NCBI GenBank assembly: GCA_937876865.1
Contig: CALEFF010000088.1
Location: 1-40,786, forward strand
Origin: an uncultured Bacteroidales bacterium
GTDB taxonomy: Bacteria; Bacteroidota; Bacteroidia; Bacteroidales; P3
Direction: 5' to 3'
Length of the DNA stretch: 40,786 nt
In this document: positions 15,563 to 23,068 of the stretch, one piece after another
How positions within the stretch are numbered: position 1 is the first letter of the stretch
Layout of the letters: every line of letters starts with the position of its first letter
Notes under the pieces: generated by a model
Database searches by the model: none
Told to the model about the DNA's origin: nothing
What the model saw: only the letters and a program-made list of their open reading frames with translations
Position numbers and translations under genes: made by a program

Positions 15563-16597
15563 ATGCAAGAAAGAGTTTTAGTAGGGCTCAGCTTAGGAGT
15601 TGATAGTTTGGCAACAGCACTTCTTCTCAAAGCTGAGCCTTTTTCTGTTGTTGGAGTTTACTTTCACCTGCATCAAGAAGCAAAAGATTTAGAAAAAGTA
15701 AGGAAAATATGTGAAGACAATAATATAGAGTTTCATTATGTTAATTTGCAAGAGGAATTTTATAAAGATGTAATTCTCCCTTTTGCAGATTTCTATCTTA
15801 AAGGCCTTACTCCAAATATTTGTTCGTATTGTAATGCAGAATTTAAGATTGAAAAACTATTGCAATATGCAGAAAACTTTTCGTGCAATTATATAGCAAC
15901 AGGGCATTATGCAAGAAAAAAAGCTTCTCTTATAGGAATAGCGAAAGATTCGTGGAAAGACCAATCCTTTATGCTTTATCGCCTTAGTGAAAAACAAAGA
16001 GAAAAATTACTTCTTCCTCTTGGTCAAAAGATGAAAGATGAGGTTAAGAATTTTGTTCAACAATGTGGATACGAAGAAATAGCAAATAAAAGAGAAAGTT
16101 TTGGACTTTGCTTTACAAATGGCAAACATTATTCTGAATTTTTATTGGAGAAATATCCTGAATTAAAGAAACTTGAAAACGGAAAGGTATTTAATAAAAA
16201 TAATCAAGTGATTGGCACTCACAAAGGCTATCCTTTTTACACAATAGGGCAGTATAAAGGATTGAATTGTAAAGGAAAACAATATATAAATAAGATTATT
16301 GCAGAAGAAAACGCTATTTTTGTAGGAGAAAAATCAGAATGCTATTTTTCAACTCTAAGACTTAATTCGCTTGTTTTTTCACAAAATATTGAAAATATTA
16401 AGAAAGATACTCCATATCTAACCAAAATTAGAGGAAAAGACGAAGGTAGTTTTGCAACTCTAAGAGAAATTTCTCCAAATCATTCAATTATTGAATTTTC
16501 TCAAAGAGTTTTTGCCCCAATGCAAGGACAAGACGTAGTCGTTTACGATGAAAATAATTTTATCCTTTTTGGAGGAAGAATAGAATCGTTTAGTTAA
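15563..16597 (+). CDS. MnmA-like tRNA 2-thiouridylase family protein with altered PP-loop
   Basis: The product has 344 residues and is related along its length to MnmA, which makes 2-thiouridine at position 34 of tRNAs. Matching segments are TPNICSYCNAEFK (Cys87, Cys90), YIATGHYAR, KDQSFMLYRLSEKQ..KLLLPLG, SFGLCF with Cys183 (the second catalytic Cys region), and the C-terminal beta domain. The ATP-pyrophosphatase loop is odd: the usual SGGVDS reads SLGVDS (10-15), and the TPNPxxxCN motif has lost its second Pro. It may be a paralogue with changed or weakened activity, because Bacteroidota often carry more than one MnmA. It lies 2 bases after the MORN gene, and its stop interlocks with that of the convergent symporter gene. 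Confidence 0.82.
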   Translation: MQERVLVGLSLGVDSLATALLLKAEPFSVVGVYFHLHQEAKDLEKVRKICEDNNIEFHYVNLQEEFYKDVILPFADFYLKGLTPNICSYCNAEFKIEKLLQYAENFSCNYIATGHYARKKASLIGIAKDSWKDQSFMLYRLSEKQREKLLLPLGQKMKDEVKNFVQQCGYEEIANKRESFGLCFTNGKHYSEFLLEKYPELKKLENGKVFNKNNQVIGTHKGYPFYTIGQYKGLNCKGKQYINKIIAEENAIFVGEKSECYFSTLRLNSLVFSQNIENIKKDTPYLTKIRGKDEGSFATLREISPNHSIIEFSQRVFAPMQGQDVVVYDENNFILFGGRIESFS

Positions 16598-18036
16598 ATT
16601 TTGTTTCTTTTGCTTATTGCCAGCAATCCTAAGAAAGTAAGAAATCCGTTTAGGACTAATAGTTCAAAGTCAAAGCTATAATTAAACCATTGTTGTGAGT
16701 TGTTGCTAAGAATAAAGCAAATCACAGGCGAAAGTATGCAAACAATAGGTACAAACTTATCTTTGACTTGTCGTTTTGTTAAAATGCCAAAGACAAATAA
16801 GCCTAAAAGAGGTCCGTATGTTATAGATGCAATTTGATACAATATATCAATTAAGTGAGGGTCGCGATGATTTCCGTAAAAGATGATTATGCCTACAAAA
16901 ATCAATGCAAAACAAATGTGAACTAAATGACGAATTCTTGTTTTCTTCTTTTCGTTCCAATCTTTTCTTTGTTCAATGTTTAAAAAGTCTATGCTAAACG
17001 ATGTAGTCAAAGAAGTCAAAGCACCATCTGCCGAAGGGAAAAGAGCAGATATAAGTCCGATGATGAAAATCACTGCCGCAAAAGGACTAAGTGCATTTAA
17101 TGCAACGTAAGGGAAAAGATCATCACCCTTAACTGTTATTCCTTGATTGTGAGCAAAGATATAAAGAGCAGCACCTAAACAAAGAAATAAGAAATTGACA
17201 AAAAACAAAGTCAAAGAGAATGTAAGCATATTCTTTTGTGCCGATTTAATGTTTTTGCAACTAAGATTTTTTTGCATCATTTCTTGGTCTAATCCTGTCA
17301 TACTAATAGTTATGAACATACCTCCAAGAATTTGTTTCCACCAACAAAGACGAGAAGAAGAATCTGTTTCAATAAAAGTAAAATAATCGCTTTTTGTAAC
17401 ATTAGTTAGCATTTCCGAAAAAGAAAAGTTCATTTTATCTCCAATCATAATAAAGCAAATAACAAGTGCAGCTAACATACAAGTTGTTTGAAGAGTGTCG
17501 GTCCAAACAATAGTCTTGATTCCTCCCTTGAAAGTAAACAAAAGAATCAGAGCAAGAAAGAGAAAAACAGTTGCTTCAAAAGGAATATTCCAAGCACTAA
17601 AAACAAATTCGTATAAAACATAGATTACAATGAACATTCTAAGACTCGCACCGAGTGTTCTTGAAAGAAGGAAAAAGAAAGAGCCTGTTTTATGAGAGAA
17701 TTTGCCAAAACGACTCTCTAAGTATTTGTAAATAGAAATCAAATTAAGTTTATAGTAAATCGGCATAAGGACAAATGAAATTACAAGATAGCCTAAGAAA
17801 TATCCGAAAACGGTTAGCATATATGTAAAGCCTCTATCTTCCACCCAACCCGGCACAGACATAAATGTAACGCCACTTAAACTTGCTCCAATCATACCAT
17901 AGGCTACGATAAACCAAGGAGATTTTTTGTTTCCAGAGAAAAATGAAGCACTATCAGCCTTTCGAGCCGTGATAAAGGTTATTGAGAATAATAAAATCGT
18001 ATATGCGATGAAAACACCAAGTAAAATATTTGCCAT
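16594..18036 (-). CDS. Sodium:solute symporter family protein
   Basis: The product has 480 residues and about 13 transmembrane helices. It belongs to the SSS family (SGLT/PutP-like). Family marks are an N-terminal helix ending in the sequence around ARKADSASFFSGNKKSPW, a WFIVAYGMIGASLSGVTFMS sodium-site helix, and RTLGASLRMFIVIYVLYEF. Also present are a GLDQEMMQKNLSCKN loop and the LISALFPSADGALTSLTTSF helix, whose small and hydroxyl residues form the second sodium region. The solute is unknown; sialic acid, sugar or amino acid carriers all occur. It is transcribed alone from a promoter facing recR, and its stop overlaps the MnmA-like gene by 4 bases. Confidence 0.9.
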   Translation of the reverse strand: MANILLGVFIAYTILLFSITFITARKADSASFFSGNKKSPWFIVAYGMIGASLSGVTFMSVPGWVEDRGFTYMLTVFGYFLGYLVISFVLMPIYYKLNLISIYKYLESRFGKFSHKTGSFFFLLSRTLGASLRMFIVIYVLYEFVFSAWNIPFEATVFLFLALILLFTFKGGIKTIVWTDTLQTTCMLAALVICFIMIGDKMNFSFSEMLTNVTKSDYFTFIETDSSSRLCWWKQILGGMFITISMTGLDQEMMQKNLSCKNIKSAQKNMLTFSLTLFFVNFLFLCLGAALYIFAHNQGITVKGDDLFPYVALNALSPFAAVIFIIGLISALFPSADGALTSLTTSFSIDFLNIEQRKDWNEKKKTRIRHLVHICFALIFVGIIIFYGNHRDPHLIDILYQIASITYGPLLGLFVFGILTKRQVKDKFVPIVCILSPVICFILSNNSQQWFNYSFDFELLVLNGFLTFLGLLAISKRNKI

Positions 18037-18062
18037 AGTATTTGATTTTTTTTGTAATTTTG
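18029..18062 (+). promoter_or_regulatory. Promoter of recR
   Basis: TTTG (18029-18032) and TAATTTTG (18055-18062) are 22 bases apart, 33 bases before the recR ATG. The -33 box lies inside the first codons of the divergent symporter gene. Confidence 0.55.
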
Positions 18063-18076
18063 CTCTTATTTGACTG

Positions 18077-18084
18077 CAAATTTA
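18077..18084 (-). promoter_or_regulatory. Probable -7 element of the symporter gene
   Basis: On the minus strand TAAATTTG matches TAnnTTTG 40 bases before the symporter ATG. It faces the recR promoter, so the two transcription starts probably overlap. No good -33 box is visible. Confidence 0.45.
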
Positions 18085-18094
18085 ACAAATATAT

Positions 18095-18709
18095 ATGGAA
18101 TACACTTCTTTAATCTTAGAAAATGCTGTAAACGAGTTAGCAAAACTTCCAGGAGTAGGACAAAGGACTGCTTTGCGTTTTGCTCTTCACTTATTAAAAC
18201 AAAATGAAGACAATACACTACAATTAGCTAAAAGTTTAATTAGCCTTGTTAGCGAAATAAAGCATTGTAAACGTTGTAATAATCTTTCAGATAGTGAAAT
18301 ATGTTCTATTTGTGCAAATCCACAACGTCAAAACTATACAATATGTGTAGTAGAGAATATAAGAGAGGTTATGGCTATTGAATCAACAAATCAATACAAA
18401 GGATTATATCATGTTTTAGGAGGAGTAATTTCTCCAATAGAAGGAATAGGGGTAGGGGATATAGCAATAGAACAACTAATAAAAAGAGTAGAACAAGAAG
18501 AAATAAAAGAAATAATTTTAGCCTTACCGACAACAATGGAAGGCGATACAACAAGTTTCTATATCAATAAATTATTAGAAAATCATAATATTAAAATTTC
18601 TGCAATTGCAAGAGGAGTGGCAATAGGAGATAAAATAGAGTATGCAGACGAACAAACTCTTGCTCGTTCCATTTTAAATAGAAGAGATTTTTCTGATATT
18701 TACAAATAA
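18095..18709 (+). CDS. recR: Recombination mediator protein RecR
   Basis: The product has 204 residues, standard for RecR, which with RecO/RecF loads RecA at gaps and breaks. In order: a helix-hairpin-helix (ELAKLPGVGQRTALRFALHL), a C4 zinc finger with Cys58, Cys61, Cys70 and Cys73 (HCKRCNNL ... ICSICANP), and a Toprim domain (ICVVENIREVMAIE, YHVLGGVISPIEGIG). A C-terminal Walker-B-like end is formed by the segment up to ARSILNRR. No residue appears missing. It has its own promoter and stops 5 bases before the convergent cdd stop. Confidence 0.97.
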   Translation: MEYTSLILENAVNELAKLPGVGQRTALRFALHLLKQNEDNTLQLAKSLISLVSEIKHCKRCNNLSDSEICSICANPQRQNYTICVVENIREVMAIESTNQYKGLYHVLGGVISPIEGIGVGDIAIEQLIKRVEQEEIKEIILALPTTMEGDTTSFYINKLLENHNIKISAIARGVAIGDKIEYADEQTLARSILNRRDFSDIYK

Positions 18710-18714
18710 ATCAC

Positions 18715-19176
18715 TTAAAAAGAAAAACCAAAAGGTAAAAGTGATTCTGCACCCCTTAATCTGAGAATCTCATTTTGATTAAGGAGAATTAAAATTGTGA
18801 TTTTTTCTTTTGCTCTCAATTGATTCTCTTGTAAAACCTGACAACAAGCACCACAAGGAAAAGCTTTTGTCCATTCGTTGTTTTCATTTCTTGCTGCAAT
18901 AGCTAATGTCGTGATTTTTTCTTTTCTTGTACCAGCAGTAAACAAAGCAACTCTTTCAGCACATAAGCCAGAAGGATAGGCAATATTTTCTTGATTGCTT
19001 CCAAGAATAATTTCGTCGTTTTTTAACCTTACAGCAGCTCCAACACTAAAAGAAGAATAAGGAGAATAAGCCGAATAAGTAGCTTTTTTTGCACACTCAA
19101 TCAACTCTTTCTCCTTATTATCTAACTCATCAAAAGAAAGCGTTTCGTATTTTATTTCGATGCTTTCCGATTTCAT
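18715..19176 (-). CDS. cdd: Cytidine deaminase
   Basis: The product has 153 residues and is a homotetrameric-type cytidine deaminase that converts cytidine and deoxycytidine to the uridine forms in pyrimidine salvage. The zinc site is complete: Cys72 and catalytic Glu74 in GLCAERVALF, and Cys108 and Cys111 in PCGACCQVL. SPYSSFSVGAAV near 38-49 is the normal substrate loop. The second residue after the last ligand is Cys-Gln rather than the common Arg-Gln, a small variation. Its ATG directly abuts the mscL stop, so the two form one operon read from the mscL promoter. Confidence 0.95.
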   Translation of the reverse strand: MKSESIEIKYETLSFDELDNKEKELIECAKKATYSAYSPYSSFSVGAAVRLKNDEIILGSNQENIAYPSGLCAERVALFTAGTRKEKITTLAIAARNENNEWTKAFPCGACCQVLQENQLRAKEKITILILLNQNEILRLRGAESLLPFGFSF

Positions 19177-19605
19177 TTATTTTTTGTTTTGTTCTTTTAG
19201 AATATCTCTAATTTCTGAAAGTAAAACTTCCTCTTTGCTTGGAGCAGGAGGAGTAGCAGGTGCTTGTTCTTCTTTTTCTTTCTTTGATTTTAGTTTAGAC
19301 AACAAACGAACAAAGCAGAAAATAGAAAAAGCAATAATTAAAAAGTCAAAACAAACTTGTAAAAAATTACCATAATTCAATGTAACCGCAGCCATTTCTC
19401 CCTCAGCTGCTTTAAGCGTAATTTTAAGGTCGGTAAAATTCACGCCACCTATTAAAACCCCTAATGGAGGCATAATAACATCGTTTACAAGTGAAGTGAT
19501 AATTTTCCCAAATGCACCACCAATAATGATACCGACTGCCATATCAATCATATTTCCTTTTATGGCAAAATTTTTGAAATCTTCAATAACTTTTTTTACT
19601 CCCAT
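19177..19605 (-). CDS. mscL: Large-conductance mechanosensitive channel
   Basis: The product has 142 residues from the ATG at 19605. An in-frame GTG 24 bases further up would add residues that MscL proteins do not have and lies in the promoter region. Motifs: KKVIEDFKNFAIKGNMIDMA, then the first pore helix VGIIIGGAFGKIITSLVNDV, IMPPLG, a periplasmic loop rich in Asp/Lys, the second helix FLIIAFSIFCFVRLL, and a charged C-terminal bundle after a Pro/Ala-rich linker. It opens under hypo-osmotic stress to release solutes. It is transcribed with cdd, with no bases between them. Confidence 0.96.
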   Translation of the reverse strand: MGVKKVIEDFKNFAIKGNMIDMAVGIIIGGAFGKIITSLVNDVIMPPLGVLIGGVNFTDLKITLKAAEGEMAAVTLNYGNFLQVCFDFLIIAFSIFCFVRLLSKLKSKKEKEEQAPATPPAPSKEEVLLSEIRDILKEQNKK

Positions 19606-19628
19606 GATATTTTGTTTTTTTAATTGCA

Positions 19629-19636
19629 CAAAATTA
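19629..19636 (-). promoter_or_regulatory. Probable -7 element of mscL-cdd
   Basis: TAATTTTG on the minus strand lies 24 bases before the mscL ATG at 19605. It supports that start over the earlier GTG, which would fall at this element. The -33 box is unclear. Confidence 0.5.
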
Positions 19637-19646
19637 GTACTTTTTT

Positions 19647-19677
19647 TTTGTTTTATTATAATTTAGGCTTATTTTTG
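19647..19677 (+). promoter_or_regulatory. Bacteroidota-type promoter of purC-gldH-uvrC
   Basis: TTTG (19647-19650) and TATTTTTG (19670-19677) are 19 bases apart, an exact consensus fit, and 21 bases separate the -7 element from the purC ATG. Confidence 0.8.
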
Positions 19678-19698
19678 CAATCAAAATAGAATAAAAAG

Positions 19699-20646
19699 AT
19701 GAAAGCATTAGTTAGTACAAATTTTAATTTTGCAGGACAAAAAAGTCATTATGTTGGAAAAGTAAGAGATGTTTACAACATAGAAAATCAATTATTAGCA
19801 ATGGTTGTTAGCGATAGAATATCAGCTTTTGACGTAGTTTTACCAAAAGGAATACCATTTAAGGGAGAAATTTTAAATAAAATAGCCGCTAAATTCTTAG
19901 ATGCAACCTCTGATATATTACCTAATTGGAAAATAGCAGTGCCTGATGCAATGGTAACTTTGGGAAAACTTTGCGAACCTTTCAAAGTAGAGATGGTAGT
20001 AAGAGGATATTTAGCTGGAAGTGCGTGGAGAGAATACAAAGCAGGAATGCGAGAACTTTGTGGCGTTAAATTACCAGAAGGAATGAAAGAAAACGACAAA
20101 TTTCCTACACCAATCATCACTCCAACCACAAAAGCCGATGAAGGACACGATGAAAACATAAGCAAAGAAGAAATAATAGCAAGCGGACTTGTAAGCAAGG
20201 AAGATTACGAACAATTAGAAAAATACACCTTAGCTCTTTTTGAAAGAGGAACTCAAATAGCAGCACAAAGAGGTCTAATACTTGTTGATACAAAATATGA
20301 GTTTGGAAAATATAATGGAGAGATTACACTAATAGATGAAATACATACACCAGACTCTTCTCGCTATTTCTATGCAGAAGGCTATGAAGAAAGACAAGCA
20401 AAAGGAGAAAAGCAAAAACAATTATCAAAAGAATTTGTTAGAGAATGGTTAATGGATAATGGATTTCAAGGAAAAGAAGGACAACAAATTCCAGAAATGA
20501 CTGAGGAAATCGTAAATCAAATCTCTCAACGCTACATGGAACTTTACGAACAAATAATTGGCGAAAAGTTCATTGCAGAACAAACAGATGAAGATTTAGA
20601 AAAAAGAATTGAGAGAAACGTTACAGAATATTTAAACAAAAGATAG
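19699..20646 (+). CDS. purC: SAICAR synthetase (purine biosynthesis)
   Basis: The product has 315 residues. PurC joins aspartate to carboxyaminoimidazole ribotide using ATP, giving SAICAR in de novo purine synthesis. Visible motifs are GKVRDVYNI with the nucleotide loop, MVVSDRISAFDVVLP, VEMVVRGYLAGSAWREY, a TPTTKADEGHDENIS substrate loop, LILVDTKYEFG, and LIDEIHTPDSSRYF. The length matches the longer Bacteroidota form rather than the 240-residue E. coli enzyme. It is the first gene of a run with gldH and uvrC, which follow with no spacer. Confidence 0.97.
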   Translation: MKALVSTNFNFAGQKSHYVGKVRDVYNIENQLLAMVVSDRISAFDVVLPKGIPFKGEILNKIAAKFLDATSDILPNWKIAVPDAMVTLGKLCEPFKVEMVVRGYLAGSAWREYKAGMRELCGVKLPEGMKENDKFPTPIITPTTKADEGHDENISKEEIIASGLVSKEDYEQLEKYTLALFERGTQIAAQRGLILVDTKYEFGKYNGEITLIDEIHTPDSSRYFYAEGYEERQAKGEKQKQLSKEFVREWLMDNGFQGKEGQQIPEMTEEIVNQISQRYMELYEQIIGEKFIAEQTDEDLEKRIERNVTEYLNKR

Positions 20647-21141
20647 ATGAAAAAAACACTAAGAATAGTTTTTCTTTTCACGCTTATCCTAAGTTTTTCT
20701 TCGTGTAATAAATCACAAGTCTATAAAGAATTTAAGACTTTGCCTAATTATACATGGGAAAGAATAGAAAAAGGAAAAAGTATAGAGTTTGATAACATCA
20801 ATATAGAGAATGAGGAAGATGTATATGATATTTCTTTTCATATTCGCCACACTCCATACATCACAGAAGATGAAATAAAGTTCAAATTAAAGATAACCTC
20901 TCCTTCTTCTATTGTAAGAGAAAGTGTACACACAGTAAAACTAAAAGATAAAGAAGGAAAAGAATGGTTAGGGGAAGCAATGGGAGATATGATTGACTTA
21001 GAGGTTGATTTAAAAACTTTTTATTCTTTCATAGAACGTGGACTCTACAAAATAGAACTTGTAAACATGGGACAAAAATACCAATTACAAGGAATAATGG
21101 AAGTTGGTATAGAAATAAATAAATCAGACTTAGATAGATAA
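20647..21141 (+). CDS. gldH: GldH-like gliding/T9SS-associated lipoprotein
   Basis: The product has 164 residues. A lipoprotein signal ends at Cys20 (LSFSSCNK). The mature part matches the GldH family: VYKEFKTLPN..W near the start, a beta-sandwich with ISFHIRHTPYI, a KDKEGKEWLGEAMGDMIDLEVDL segment (the family's 'g.WlG.gmGDi' signature, about 95-117), and YKIELVNMGQ with MEVGIEI near the end. GldH is needed for gliding in flavobacteria and its homologues occur in non-gliding T9SS species such as Porphyromonas-type bacteria. Here it fits with the three T9SS cargo proteins at 601-8974. It abuts purC and uvrC without spacer. Confidence 0.85.
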   Translation: MKKTLRIVFLFTLILSFSSCNKSQVYKEFKTLPNYTWERIEKGKSIEFDNINIENEEDVYDISFHIRHTPYITEDEIKFKLKITSPSSIVRESVHTVKLKDKEGKEWLGEAMGDMIDLEVDLKTFYSFIERGLYKIELVNMGQKYQLQGIMEVGIEINKSDLDR

Positions 21142-22953
21142 GTGTCAATTGAGGCAACAAAACAAAAACAAATAGAAACAATCCTTAAATCCCTGCCTAC
21201 ATCAGCAGGGGTTTATCGTTTTTTAGATAGAGAAGGCACTGTAATTTATGTAGGAAAAGCAAAAAATCTAAGAAATCGAGTTCAATCTTATTTTAAGAAT
21301 GATTTTTCTCACTCACCTAAAACAAGATTATTAGTAAAAAAAATTCACGATATAAAATTAGTTGTAGTAGAAAACGAAACCGAAGCCCTATTATTAGAAA
21401 ACAATTTCATAAAGCAATACAAACCAAGGTATAATATATTGTTAAAAGACGACAAAACTTATCCTTGGTTTTGTATAAGCAACGAAGAATACCCAAGAAT
21501 ATTCACAACACGCAAACGATTAAAAGACGGCTCTTTGTATTTTGGACCTTATCCAAATGGAAAGCTACTTAAAGAATTACAAGATTTAATAGGAAAACTT
21601 TATCCCTATCGTCGTTGTAAAATTCCGATGACAGAAGAAGGTGTATTAAAAAACAAATACAAGGAGTGTTTAAACAAACAAATAAAAATTTGTTCAGCAC
21701 CATGCGAGGGTAATATTTCCAAAGAAGAATACAGAGAAATTATAAACGATATTAAAAGAATATTACGAGGAGACTTCTATCAAATAAAAAAAGATTTGAA
21801 AAATCAAATGATGGATTTTGCAAAAACTCTTGAATTTGAAAAAGCTCAAATCATAAAAGATAAAATACAACTCTTAGATGCTTATACTGCAAAGACTTCA
21901 ATAGTAACAAATTCATCACTTAATGCAGAAATTTTTGCTTACGAAGAAATTGATGAAGGAATAATGCTAAATGCAATGAAAATTGTAAATGGTAGTTTGA
22001 TTTCTTCAATATCAAAGCAAGTAAAAGCACCAATTGAAGAAGAGAAAATCAATATATTCACAACCGCAATCATTCAATTGCGTTCGCAACTTGCTTGGGA
22101 AGGAGAATTATTAATAGTGCCAGAAATACTTCCTTTGCCAGAAGACTATGCAAAGCAAACATTAGCAGACAATAGTGAGAAAAAGAAAGTGTTAGAACTT
22201 TGTCAGAAAAATGCACTCTTTGCAAAAAGTGATAAAATCAAAAGAGATACACTATTAGATCCTAATCGTTGGGCAGAAAATCTAATAAAAAATATACAAA
22301 AAGACCTAAATCTTCCAAAACCTCCATATTATATGGAATGTTTTGATAATTCAAATATTCAAGGTTGTAATGCTGTTGCCGCCTGTGTTGTATTTCGCAA
22401 TGGAAAACCCTCAACAAAAGAATACAGACATTTTAATATCAAAACAGTTGAAGGACCTGATGATTATTCTTCAATGAAAGAAATAGTTTATCGTAGATAT
22501 TCTCGTTTGATTAAAGAAGAAAAACCTTTGCCAGACCTTATTATAATAGACGGAGGAAAAGGACAACTTGCCGTAGCCGTAGAAGCATTGAATGAATTAG
22601 GCATTTATGAACAAATACCTATTATTTCAATAGCCGAACGCTTAGAAGAAATTTATTATCCTGGTAATCCTTATCCGTTATGCCTTGATAAAAGAAGCAA
22701 TAGCCTTAAAACCATTCAGCATATTAGAGATGAAGCACACCGTTTTGGCATAACACACCATAGAAACAAAAGAAGCAAAGAAACATTCCATACAGTGCTT
22801 ACTCAAATACCGGGAATAGGAGAAAAAACTGCAATAGACTTACTTTTACGCTTTAAAAGCGTAAAGCAACTCTCTGAAACACCGCTTTCAGAAATAGAGA
22901 AATGTATAGGAAAAGCCAAAGCCGAAAAAGTATTCGCATACCTGCATAAATAA
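21142..22953 (+). CDS. uvrC: UvrABC excinuclease subunit C
   Basis: The product has 603 residues and full domain content: a GIY-YIG nuclease for the 3' incision (SAGVYRFLDREGTVIYVGKA, about 16-35), a Cys-rich patch (YRRC ... CLNKQIKICSAPCEG), and a UVR helix for UvrB binding (FAKTLEFEKAQIIKDKI). After these come the RNase H-like domain for the 5' incision (CFDNSNIQGCNAVAA and DLIIIDGGKGQL) and a helix-hairpin-helix (TQIPGIGEKTAIDLLLRF). The start is GTG at 21142, placed immediately after the gldH stop; no ATG lies closer to the family's N-terminus. The gene ends before an AT-only inverted repeat that may terminate the message. Confidence 0.97.
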   Translation: MSIEATKQKQIETILKSLPTSAGVYRFLDREGTVIYVGKAKNLRNRVQSYFKNDFSHSPKTRLLVKKIHDIKLVVVENETEALLLENNFIKQYKPRYNILLKDDKTYPWFCISNEEYPRIFTTRKRLKDGSLYFGPYPNGKLLKELQDLIGKLYPYRRCKIPMTEEGVLKNKYKECLNKQIKICSAPCEGNISKEEYREIINDIKRILRGDFYQIKKDLKNQMMDFAKTLEFEKAQIIKDKIQLLDAYTAKTSIVTNSSLNAEIFAYEEIDEGIMLNAMKIVNGSLISSISKQVKAPIEEEKINIFTTAIIQLRSQLAWEGELLIVPEILPLPEDYAKQTLADNSEKKKVLELCQKNALFAKSDKIKRDTLLDPNRWAENLIKNIQKDLNLPKPPYYMECFDNSNIQGCNAVAACVVFRNGKPSTKEYRHFNIKTVEGPDDYSSMKEIVYRRYSRLIKEEKPLPDLIIIDGGKGQLAVAVEALNELGIYEQIPIISIAERLEEIYYPGNPYPLCLDKRSNSLKTIQHIRDEAHRFGITHHRNKRSKETFHTVLTQIPGIGEKTAIDLLLRFKSVKQLSETPLSEIEKCIGKAKAEKVFAYLHK

Positions 22954-22955
22954 AT

Positions 22956-23022
22956 CAAAGAAATAAAAAAATAAAACAAAGAAAAAATTTAAAAAAGTAA
23001 AGAAAAAAAATTTTTTTCTTTG
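22956..23022. repeat. 21-base-phased CAAAG/TAAAG/CTTTG boxes (locus 3)
   Basis: CAAAG at 22956 and 22977, TAAAG at 22998 and the inverted CTTTG at 23018 are spaced 21, 21 and 20 bases. The array fills the gap between uvrC and the DNA methyltransferase gene and contains the inverted repeat described next. Confidence 0.65.
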
Positions 23023-23033
23023 TTTTATTTTTT
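22966..23033. terminator. AT-only inverted repeat after uvrC, overlapping the methyltransferase promoter
   Basis: AAAAAATAAAACAAAGAAAAAA (22966-22987, shown in part as its 22-base span) is complementary to 23012-23033, which reads through CTTTGTTTTATTTTTT. The loop is about 24 bases. With only one G-C type position per arm it is a weak terminator for uvrC. The right arm contains the TTTG (23019-23022) that would be the -33 box of the next promoter, so it may instead be an operator. Confidence 0.5.
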
Positions 23034-23046
23034 CTTGTTATCTTTG
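23019..23046 (+). promoter_or_regulatory. Probable promoter of the restriction-modification genes
   Basis: TATCTTTG (23039-23046) fits the -7 consensus 22 bases before the ATG at 23069. TTTG at 23019-23022 is 16 bases upstream, rather short, which would suit a weak or regulated promoter. Confidence 0.5.
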
Positions 23047-23068
23047 TAATTGAATAAGGTAAAAACAA

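Noticed and set aside
18710..18714. Terminator between convergent recR and cdd
   Set aside because: Only 5 bases separate the stops and no hairpin with a T-run is visible there.
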